In this document: positions 56,633 to 64,000 of the stretch, in pieces
Numbering within the stretch: the stretch's first letter is position 1
How the letters are laid out: each line of letters starts with the position of its first letter
From: Corinectria fuckeliana
Taxonomy: Eukaryota; Ascomycota; Sordariomycetes; Hypocreales; Nectriaceae
DNA length: 64,000 nucleotides
Assembly: GCA_019137255.1 (NCBI GenBank)
Contig: WPDH01000141.1
Location: forward strand, 1-64,000
Direction of reading: 5' to 3'
Notes under the pieces: generated by a model
What the model was told of the DNA's origin: nothing
Databases searched by the model: none
Seen by the model: the letters and a program-made list of their open reading frames with translations, nothing else
Position numbers and translations under genes: made by a program

Positions 56633-56817
56633 AATACGAAGAACAAGAAACTTCTTTCCTGGAGACGGCGTGCGTCCTCTGAAACGAGCCGCAAGTACAG
56701 CGCGAGATCTGTTGGCTCGAAGCCTCACCGTCCATCTAGTCTCACCGCCATCCTTTAAGACGACGATAGCAAAAGCGGTCAGGAACATGCCCAGGTTTCC
56801 GGGAGAATGTCAGTTCA

Positions 56818-57156
56818 CTACTTAGAGTCGTCTATCATCTTCAGCCACCGTTGCTCCATCTCGGGCGTCACCCCTTGGGGATACGCGTTGGATCTGTCCT
56901 GGTTCCGCGGTCGCAGCGGGTCGGGATAGTTCTCTGAAGGGGATGTCATCAGTCGAAGCTAGGCTCATCGGCCGAGGCACGACAGCATGCGGTAGTGGTG
57001 AAGTGGACGGGACATACTCGTGGTGAACTTCTGGTCCAGCAGCCTGGACTTGACCGACTCGCACTCCTCCATCAGTCTCCTCGCGCCGGTGTTGGCGCTC
57101 GCGGCTTCGGTCATCTGGTGCTGAAGGAGGGGTGATGAACGGGGCCCGCCCGGCAT
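56818..57156 (-). CDS. Small conserved-looking protein, 84 residues, unknown
   Basis: Two exons, 57156-57018 and 56933-56818, joined by a GTATGT to CAG intron of 84 bp, encode 84 residues with an ATG start. The N-terminal half is helical (MEECESVKSRLLDQKF near 29-44) and the C-terminal half contains NYPDPLRPRNQDRSNAYPQG and ends with a short helix (EMEQRWLKMIDDSK). It is hydrophilic, with one cysteine and no membrane span. The clean splice, the preserved reading frame and the character of the peptide speak for a real gene, although neither exon alone is a notable ORF. I do not recognise the family; small mitochondrial assembly factors often look like this, but that is a guess. Divergent from the SUZ-domain gene over about 650 bp. 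Confidence 0.65.
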
Positions 57157-57805
57157 TGTGAGGCGTCAAAGGTGCGTGTGAGGAAGAGTAGGAAGCTGAC
57201 GAAGACAGAAAATACGCCAGCAGGAACCGGCACTCCTGTTTCAGATGAAGAAGTTGTGTCTCAAGGGAGATTTCTCCTCTGAAAGTAGGGAATGTAGCCG
57301 CCAGTGTTTACAACTCACGGATCAAGCAGAGGCTCAGCTTCGGGACTGCCCCACCCAACTGGAAGCCCACCCCACAAACCCAGGACGGATCTCGGAGGCC
57401 GCGACACTACTACCTTAGCCGCCAGGTGCTACAGCTGAGCGCTGGGCAGCTCCGACTGGAGCGACTTCGGAGGTACATCTAAGGCCTGTGGCTGCTGCGC
57501 TTAGCTTCAGGTCGCTGCTGGGTCCCTCAAGGTGCCCCAGGTTGTGCAACCCGTGCCCCACGCCGGCTACCTACACACTAAGTAACTGCCCATCACCTTG
57601 TTGAACCTGGAAGCCCAAACTTGGCCCAAAGACGGCCATCTCTTCCAAACCACCAAAATCCTCCAGCCCGTAACCTGGAATACGGCATCGCAACCACACG
57701 GATACTTGTAACAGCGTGTTCATCGCCGAGGCACATCGCGCTTGACGACGCAACCCGTCCCCTCGCTGCCCTCTACCAAATAGACAACCCACAAAGTCGA
57801 CGACA
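57157..57805. other. Divergent promoter between 84-residue gene and SUZ gene
   Basis: A 650-bp interval between two outward-facing start codons. No exon or repeat seen. Confidence 0.5.
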
Positions 57806-58673
57806 ATGGGGAAGACGACGGCGGTCCCTGATGCCTGGGAGGACGACTGGGAAAGCCAGGCCGACAAGATAGTCGACGAGGAGCCTCAGAGGCAGCAACC
57901 AGAGCCCCAGGCTCCCCTTAGCAAGGCGCAGCGTCTTGCGCAGCATGCCGAGGCCAATCGAAGGATCTGGGAGTCTGCGTAAGCTCGACCTTCCCCTCCT
58001 TGGCAGCCTCGGGATTTATTATACTGACACCGTTCCTTTCACCGTCCACAGCGATTCTCCTCAGACCTTCCACTACGTTGAAGCCAGTGCCAGCGTACCA
58101 CTTGCCAACAGCTTCAAGCCACAGGTCAAGGTGCTCAGCCGGAAACCCGTCGTTGCGAGGCGGGATCCCATCACGGGCATGCCGATTGATGACGGCGACG
58201 ACGAGGCAAAGAAGGAAGTGCAGCTCAGCCCAGAGGAAATCCGCGCAAAGCAGAAGAGAGACCGAGAGGAGAAACAGCGCCGCTACGAGGAGGCTCGCGC
58301 AAAGATCTTTGGCGAGTCGAACCCCTCGTCCGGGGCATCGTCGCCAGGCGCCGTTACCCCACCCAGATCCGACGGCACCTTTGCTCCACGAGGACGCGGC
58401 CGAGGGAGAGGAGGCTACAGGAACAATGAGAACCGCCAGTTCGACAATCGACAGTTCGATGCCCCCCGAAGGCCCCTTAACCCCTCGGGGCCCGGCCGCG
58501 AGCTATACGACCCCAACTTTACGCCCAAGCCGGAGACTGCGCCGCAAAGGCGGTCCAATGACGGTTCAAATCCGACAAAGCCCGAACATAACCCAATTAG
58601 AGCACCGAGAGGACCGGACGGGACTGGACGGGGAGGGTTTGGTTTCGCCCAGCGAGGTGCCAAGGAGAGTTGA
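57806..58673 (+). CDS. SUZ-domain RNA-associated protein
   Basis: Two exons, 57806-57978 and 58052-58673, give 264 residues. The N-terminus has the WEDDWE motif, and about residues 78-90 (NSFKPQVKVLSRK) together with YEEARAKIFGESN (about 145-157) and a following Ser/Gly segment form the SUZ and SUZ-C elements, known as RNA-binding modules in SUZRD1-like proteins and in the encore family. An RGRGRGRGG box near 183-191, and a disordered tail rich in Arg, Pro and Asn, also suggest RNA binding. A cytoplasmic role in mRNA metabolism is inferred; no enzymatic domain is present. Its stop codon is only 24 bp from the stop codon of NAR1 on the other strand, so the transcripts must overlap at their 3' ends. 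Confidence 0.85.
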
Positions 58674-58697
58674 TTTATCTATCGATCAGCTTTACCC

Positions 58698-60431
58698 TTA
58701 CCATCCACCTCCAATCTTTCCAGCCAGCTGCACCACCCTCTCGGTATCTGTGGTCTTGTCCTTTCCAACGTCGCTAATCACCTCACGATAGCTTGTGAAT
58801 GCCAGTCTATCCAAGCCTATGCCTGTGACATGCGCCCAATGCGCCAGGGTATCATTTATGTACGAGCGGGAGATGCCACCGACAACATCCCCAGCGTCCT
58901 CCCCGCTGACGTCGGCATCGGCCTCATCTCCCGAGAAATATGCCTCGTCAACCTCTGCCAACCATTGCTTGAGCTCCTGGGGACCCGGCTTTCCGGACAC
59001 ATGCCTGCGCTCCATAACGACGGGGTCGTCGACCTTGACCTGGCCTCCGCCGTTGGTGCACCCTCCCGGACAAGCCATTACCTCGACATAGCTGTACTCG
59101 AGGGAGGCTGCTTTGCCCGCCGGCTTGCGGGCGCTTCCAAAGGGCTTTCCGCCGGGCATACGCGATGGCCGTGCGGGTCTTAGCCGCCGGACCAGGTTCT
59201 GGATGTTCCTGAACCCATAGTACCGGGCGGCCTTGAACACCGGCTCGCCATCGACTACAATTGAATATTCTGCGACATCGGCGTTGCGGCCGCGGGTGTG
59301 GACGATCTCTGCGCCGGGAGTCTGTGCTGCCCGGTTTTGCAGGATGTGATTCAGAAGCCCGCCAGAGGAGCCGGCCTCACGGGGTGGATTCCTAGAGGTC
59401 CGGTGGGAGAACAGGAATTTGCTGATCTTTGCGTCGGGGAATGGCGTCGAGACGGGGTTGGAGGAGGCGGTTTTGGGAATGTTGAAGAAATCGAGTCCGC
59501 TGGATTCAGCAAGCATGATGATCTCTTTGCTTGTGATGACGCAGTCGACATCGCGAACCCCTCGGCCCCCTGACTGACTCCCCGCCCAGACTTCCTCTGT
59601 CAATTCCTCGCGACTCGCCTCGAGCTTCTTGTCGAAACAAGGCATGACAGCTACATGCCAGATCCGACTGGGGGAGATGCCCAGCACCCGGCTCAGAGTC
59701 GTCTTCAGCATGGTTCCCATGAGGGCCTGCGGCGACTTCACCTTGGAGAGGTGGGGGAGGACATGGGGGTGTGTCTTCTCGGCATAGCACACCCAACCGG
59801 GACAGGATGATGCAAGGATGGGTTTTGAGGGGGTAGCAGTGCCATGTCGTCCGGCGGCGAGGACCTCGTCGGCGCCAAGGACGAGGGTCGCTTCCCTCGC
59901 AACATTGGTGTCGACGACCCAAGTGAACTCGTTCTTCCACTTGCCGGCGTTGGCAATACCTCCCGGGCCCCTTAGCAGGTTGTCGAGCATATGTGCTACG
60001 TCGCGCTCCGAAACGTTGCCACCGCACGCAGCTGCCAGGTTGGCCCTCGTCTGGGGGCTCACGCTGGCGACGAATAGCTTGGCATCTTCATTCTCCATCC
60101 CGTGCACACTGAACTGGCCATTGGCGTCCGGCCCCACCATCCGAAGGGCGGGCGCGGCATCCAGAGTGGCGAGCACCTCGGCATGGCTCTGCAGGCTGAC
60201 GAGCACCGCCTCGGCAGAGGTGACACAGCCTGAGCAGGCAAGGCAGTCGGTGAGAGAGATCTGGGCAGGCTCGTTGGCGTTGGCGGCGGCGGGCTGCTGG
60301 CCGTCGAGGATGACTTCGGTCTCGTTGTATTGCGGGGGCGGGGCGGCGGGGAGGGTCTCGACGGGCTTGATGCATGCAACCCCGGGGGAGATGAAGTCGT
60401 TTAGGTCGTCGGCGGAGAGAATGGCACTCAT
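58698..60431 (-). CDS. NAR1: Cytosolic Fe-S cluster assembly factor Nar1
   Basis: An iron-only-hydrogenase-like protein of the cytosolic iron-sulfur assembly (CIA) machinery, which links the scaffold to the targeting complex that delivers Fe-S clusters to cytosolic and nuclear proteins. From the ATG at 60431, one exon encodes 577 residues; the frame is open upstream but without family-like text. The N-terminal cluster ligands are Cys20 and Cys63/Cys66/Cys69 (in DCLACSGC). The H-cluster-like ligands are Cys210 (ASSCPGW), Cys265 (VMPCFDKK), and Cys454/Cys458 (CPGGC). The start MSAILSADDLNDFISPG is typical of Nar1 in filamentous fungi. A short low-complexity insertion at about 420-445 is rich in Arg, Lys and Pro. 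Confidence 0.96.
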   Translation of the reverse strand: MSAILSADDLNDFISPGVACIKPVETLPAAPPPQYNETEVILDGQQPAAANANEPAQISLTDCLACSGCVTSAEAVLVSLQSHAEVLATLDAAPALRMVGPDANGQFSVHGMENEDAKLFVASVSPQTRANLAAACGGNVSERDVAHMLDNLLRGPGGIANAGKWKNEFTWVVDTNVAREATLVLGADEVLAAGRHGTATPSKPILASSCPGWVCYAEKTHPHVLPHLSKVKSPQALMGTMLKTTLSRVLGISPSRIWHVAVMPCFDKKLEASREELTEEVWAGSQSGGRGVRDVDCVITSKEIIMLAESSGLDFFNIPKTASSNPVSTPFPDAKISKFLFSHRTSRNPPREAGSSGGLLNHILQNRAAQTPGAEIVHTRGRNADVAEYSIVVDGEPVFKAARYYGFRNIQNLVRRLRPARPSRMPGGKPFGSARKPAGKAASLEYSYVEVMACPGGCTNGGGQVKVDDPVVMERRHVSGKPGPQELKQWLAEVDEAYFSGDEADADVSGEDAGDVVGGISRSYINDTLAHWAHVTGIGLDRLAFTSYREVISDVGKDKTTDTERVVQLAGKIGGGW

Positions 60432-61368
60432 GGCGCCGGGTGCTATTGGAGAAATAACAGGCTTTTGTGTCGTGTATAGGTGTGTCGCGTAGGACGTTGT
60501 GGTATGGGAGGACGTTCGTCTTAGCGGATGGTGGTGGTGGATGTTTTGATATTTGGGGGGTGGTGGCGGCACTATTAGAATCTCGAGTTACCAGGCGCAA
60601 GCGCAAATAAAAAAATGGCAGCTGACAAATAAATGTCGGCAAAAGTTGTATCAAAAAGTGATCCTGTAGAATACGTGCTGATCGTGGAGACACTAAGAGG
60701 TATGAGTCAAGAAGAGAGAGAGAGACATGGAGAAAGGCGAAGAGACACGAAGTACGAAGTCAAGCAGTTGTATACAAGACTTATGATGTTCAGAGTGCCG
60801 ACAGGCGTAATAAGGGATCCGTTCTTGCTCCTAGACGCGGCTGCGCAATTACAGCGTGAGGATTTGCAATCGTTTGCTATCGGGAGCTGACCGGAGAAAT
60901 GAAAAAAGTTGCCCCACGGCTATGATGCGAGATCGGACAGAACTAAGGCACTCGTACATACAGCGCAGCGCAGGTTCTTCCTAACGGCAGCAAGTTACGG
61001 CGGGTGGGTGGCCTCGGGGGGGCGACAGAAGGGAGGCGGAGAACTGGTCTGGATCGCCGCTGAGCCTCACCACACTGGTGCTAGTGCTCGTCAGGACATA
61101 TACACGGTGCGTAAGATCGTGGAGTGTCATGTGTCGCACAGTACGGGATCCGCCTTGCCGCCTCCGGCCGGTGACGTCGACGCTGTGGTGGCCGGACAGC
61201 CTACCGTAGTAGACTACTTGTGGTGCCAGCTCGACCTCCATCATCACGACGACTGGATAGCTTCATCTTTCATCTTCATAGCTATTAGTCGATGCGCTTC
61301 TCTCCAAGCACATGCACAGACGACTTGAATAACGACAACATACACACGGCAACTTCCAATCACACACA
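60432..61368. other. Divergent promoter between NAR1 and membrane-protein gene
   Basis: A 0.94-kb region with no convincing exon. A GTACGAAGT motif (near-match to the recurrent decamer) lies at about 60752-60760 and a GA-rich run near 60706-60745. Confidence 0.45.
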
Positions 61369-62103
61369 ATGAGCGTACGCTGCCCCCCCTACCCCCGGTC
61401 ACCTATGTTATGTATATAGTAGCTAACCCGCATCCCAGGCCGCCGCGACGTACAGCTTCGCCAACCTCGCCTGGCTGAGCACCCAGGCCCTCCCTCTCAT
61501 CGTCTGGCCGACCTTTATCGGCTCCCTCTTACGCGGGGAGCACGAGACTACCAACTGTGCGTCTCCCGTCTCCCGTCTCCCGTCCCCAGCCGCTTCGAGT
61601 CGAATCCGTTACTGACCCCCATCCCACCACAGCACTGGAAGTCTACTTCGCCCGGTCCCTCGGCTTCGCCCTACTCGCCCTGGGCCTCGTCGTCCTCGTC
61701 CTCTCCGGCGCCTTGCCTCTCACCTCCGCTGCAGACGGTAAGGTCCCTGTTTTCGTTTTTCTCCTCCCAGCCGCCCTTGGAAAGCCTCCCCGCTAACCTA
61801 CGCCGTTGGCCAACAGCTTCCTCGGACGAAGCCTCCCCCTACGCCAGCGCCGCCATCCTCATCTCGACATTCCACCACGCCACCGCCGCCTTCTACTGCT
61901 ACGGCCGCTATTCGTGGACTGGCGAGACGGGCTTCCTGCTCGGCTGCGTCGGTAGCTCCGTCTTCGCCAGCTCCGGGCTGTACTGCATAATGTTCGCTGG
62001 TGACAAGGCCATGGTTAGCCGCTATCACCACTTCGACCAGAGCACGAGCGGCTTCCCGTTTAAGAACTCCGAGTCGTACCGCTCCAAGAAGAAGGCCCTG
62101 TAG
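61369..62103 (+). CDS. Small multi-span membrane protein, unknown
   Basis: Four exons, 61369-61374, 61439-61556, 61633-61737 and 61817-62103, give 171 residues. The first exon encodes only Met-Ser before a GTACGC donor, a common arrangement in fungal genes. Hydrophobic segments at about 8-27, 46-71, 82-102 and 112-132 predict four membrane helices, and the C-terminus is basic (SYRSKKKAL), resembling a dilysine-like ER tail. The text YSFANLAWLSTQALPL and ILISTFHHATAAFYCYGR looks like a conserved ascomycete family without a known function. All introns keep frame, so the structure is likely right. Confidence 0.75.
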
Positions 62104-62363
62104 CTCTAATGTGTAATGCCGTTAGGCTGGTGTAGAAAAATAAAATCTTGTTCTTTTGCATTATGCTGCTAGCCGTGGAGAAACAAATCCACGTCCTCCT
62201 CGAATGTCCCTCGAAATACAAATAACCAACCCCGTCAACTCCTCTCGTGCATAGTTGTTATTACAACGCCCCCCGGAACGCCGGTGCCTAGACGTTTCCT
62301 ACCGGATCGACGAACTTTGACCCGCACCTTTCGCGTGCTGTTTCCGTTGGCAGAATCGGTGTT

Positions 62364-63494
62364 CTAGTCCTCCTCAACCTTGGTGCCATTGGGCTCGTCG
62401 ACATCCATTCCCTCCACGCTCTCCACCGCTCCGGGAACCTGCACATCGGCAGCGCCAGAGAGAATGGCCTGCCGTCGGTCGTGCCAGTCCACCTCGCTCT
62501 TGATCACCTGCGACAGAAGCACCTCCTTCTCCAGCCACTCCTTGTAGTAGAGTTCTTCCCACTGCTTGCACTCCTTTCTCAGCGAATCTCCGACATCCTC
62601 GGCCCACTTCGCCTCCCAGTAGCACTTGCGGTACAGTTTGTCAACGGGGTGTGCCAGCTCGTCGGGGCCGAAAAGCTCATCTGGCAAGGCCGTGAAGTAC
62701 TCCGAGTTGTGTTCATCTCCGTTGGCGGCGTCGTCTAGGCCATCGTCCTGTCCGCCGTGGGATTGCGGCGTCTTGATGATGATCTTGAGCTTGCCTCCCT
62801 TGCCGAGGGGGCCGGACTGCATCGACTTGGGGACGGGGTCGGACGGCCGCAGCGCCTCCGTCTCGTGCACTGTGCGCATGTGCTTCGCCAACGCGTCGGA
62901 TCTAGTAAACGAACGATCGCACTCTGTACTCCAATTAGTCCCTGACGAAGCAGCAAAGACGGATGAGCATCATGTCATACCGGGCAGGTAGCAGTAGAAA
63001 GGCTTTTCCCGCGTGTGGCTGCGCATGTGCGCCTTCAGGGCATATCCGCTCGCATGGGGAAGACCCTTTCTATTGCAGCTCCTCCATTCGCACGTGTACT
63101 TCTTCTGCCGGTTCTCGATGTGCGAGTTGTGAATGTGCTCGACGAGCTTGTCCATGTTGCCCTGGTCACCGGCGGGACACCCATCCCAGTCGCAAACAGT
63201 GACCTGGTCCTGAAAATCCTCCTCGTCGAGCCGCGCGTTGATGGGCGAGCTGGGGATGTCGCCCGAGGTATCGGACGAGACGTCCGACATGCCCTCGAGC
63301 ACATCGGGCTCCGGGACAGTGTCGGGTTCAGCGTCAGGGACAACCGCCGAGGACGTCGTCGAACCAGCATCGACCCGCTGGCGCTTCGACGGTCGCAAGG
63401 CCGCCTCCTCGTCGTCATGTCCATCCTCCTCATATTGCTCCGATTCGTCCATCGAGGAGAGGGGGGACTCGGGGGGTGAGTAGCCGCGGGCCAT
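62364..63494 (-). CDS. C2H2 zinc-finger protein, Iec1-like
   Basis: Two exons, 63494-62981 and 62923-62364, give 357 residues. C2H2 fingers lie at about 100-125 (CDWDGCPAG, ending HIHNSH), 133-157 (CEWRSCNRK, ending HMRSH) and 165-190 (CYLPECDRSF, ending HMRTVH); the intron cuts the third between its cysteines. The first 95 residues are acidic and Ser-rich with a basic KRQRV patch. The C-terminal 160 residues carry a helical, Trp-rich block (YWEAKWAEDV and QWEELYYKEW). The finger order and C-terminal block resemble Iec1, a fission-yeast INO80 chromatin-remodelling subunit related to YY1; this is inference from recollection and may instead indicate another C2H2 regulator. Confidence 0.8.
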
Positions 63495-64000
63495 TATCGC
63501 GTGAAGTCGAGAATCGCGTCTCGGGGGAAGTCGATGGCGGCTTTGAGGCGAGGTGTTTGACGTGGCTGAGGCAGTGACAGCTAGCCAGGTCCCGAGCGAG
63601 GTATCGCCCCAGGGTTGGATTGGGCGTATTTGGCGCCACGAAGAGTTCGTAAGATGGTGTTGGGCAAAAATGTTCAAAGGTGGCAGGATGACGAGGCCGC
63701 AGTTTGGAGTGGGCGATTCCAGCTGCCGACCTAAGGAGCTCGGGCGGCACAGTGTGGGTTCGCAGAGGTTGTTTTCGCAGGTGGCCCCTACATTTTAGCA
63801 TTGAGTTGTGCTATTCGGGCTGTGCTATACATCTATTGGGGCTGTAAACTCACACTTCTTAGCGTGTCGTTCACTTTATCGCATTCCCGATTCCCTGTGC
63901 TCTATTCAATGAATGCCCTGACTCCCTGACGCCTAAACTCCATAACGCTCTAACATCCTGATGCCCTAATGCTCTATCTGCTCTATCATTAGTAATAGCG
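63495..64000. other. Promoter region of the C2H2 gene, window end
   Basis: About 500 bp without a recognised gene. The last 120 bp are C/T-rich with loosely repeated CCCTGA/CCCTAA-like words, but no telomeric array. Confidence 0.4.

Larger units (their letters stand above)
51021..56817. other. 5.8-kb gene-poor region upstream of SCH9
   Basis: The proximal 1-2 kb is presumably the long promoter and leader of SCH9, a common feature of this gene in fungi. Many short frames exist on both strands but only one stretch (52646-52830, listed separately) looks coding. Several microsatellites lie at 53.1-56.6 kb, a TACTTCGTAC motif at 54718-54727, and an AT-rich patch at about 56230-56500 that might be decayed repeat DNA. 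Confidence 0.45.

Noticed and set aside
63880..64000. CCCTAA-like words suggesting a telomere
   Set aside because: Only isolated, imperfect copies; no tandem TTAGGG/CCCTAA array at either window edge.
1..64000. tRNA or 5S rRNA genes
   Set aside because: I scanned gaps for B-box-like GGTTCGA words and the fungal 5S start and found no convincing candidate. A tRNAscan-SE and Rfam search would settle this.
1..64000. CRISPR arrays, prophage, or biosynthetic gene cluster
   Set aside because: Gene structure is eukaryotic with introns; there are no regularly spaced repeats and no PKS, NRPS or terpene synthase genes.

Overview
This window is nuclear DNA of a filamentous ascomycete (Pezizomycotina, most likely Sordariomycetes). 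The evidence is the gene architecture: compact genes with short GT-AG introns of about 50-130 bp, GC-rich third codon positions, long gene-poor intergenic leaders, and a sharply bounded TA-rich island at the left edge that looks like transposon DNA mutated by repeat-induced point mutation (RIP). Most products are single-copy housekeeping proteins. I see no plasmid, phage, CRISPR or secondary-metabolite cluster.

Layout, left to right. 1-1140: RIP-like island. 1.8-9.4 kb: a conserved fungal protein of unknown function (-), a single-pass membrane protein (+), a class I methyltransferase with an 11-nt microexon (+), and LSM6 (-). 9.9-21.5 kb: a Rad60/Esc2-type SUMO-like protein (+), an Hst3/Hst4-type sirtuin (-), the mitochondrial rhomboid protease Pcp1 (-), a Tma17-like proteasome-assembly chaperone (+) and an unknown conserved protein (-). 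24.9-31.9 kb: an N-terminally membrane-anchored coiled-coil protein (-), methylenetetrahydrofolate dehydrogenase MTD1 (+), a nucleoside hydrolase (+) and LSM8 (-). 32.9-34.5 kb: a U2 snRNA gene (-), followed by a broken kinase-like pseudogene of the HeLo/HET type (-). 35.2-41.8 kb: the P-TEFb cyclin Pch1 (-), PRP4 (-) and a Psk1/S6K-like AGC kinase (+). 44.2-51.0 kb: a DOMON-cytochrome b561 protein (+), ATP synthase subunit h (+) and the AGC kinase SCH9 (-). 51.0-56.8 kb: a gene-poor stretch with microsatellites and one candidate coding exon. 56.8-63.5 kb: an 84-residue unknown protein (-), a SUZ-domain protein (+), the Fe-S assembly factor NAR1 (-), a small multi-span membrane protein (+) and a C2H2 protein resembling the INO80 subunit Iec1 (-).

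Functional links. LSM6, LSM8, PRP4 and U2 snRNA all belong to the spliceosome; LSM6 and LSM8 are part of the Lsm2-8 ring on U6, and Prp4 is a U4/U6 protein. Pch1 controls transcription elongation. The two AGC kinases are both of types known to act downstream of TOR. These links are most likely incidental neighbourhood, not an operon-like unit.

I did not find a convincing new system. The points most worth a second look are the U2 gene (no protein-based call would reveal it), the adjacent kinase-like pseudogene with a stop that fits a RIP-type C-to-T change, a recurrent intergenic decamer (TACTTCGTAC and its TACGGAGTAC relative), the 84-residue gene, and the 11-nt microexon. All exon boundaries were worked out by eye from GT-AG signals, reading frame and family conservation; no transcript evidence was available.
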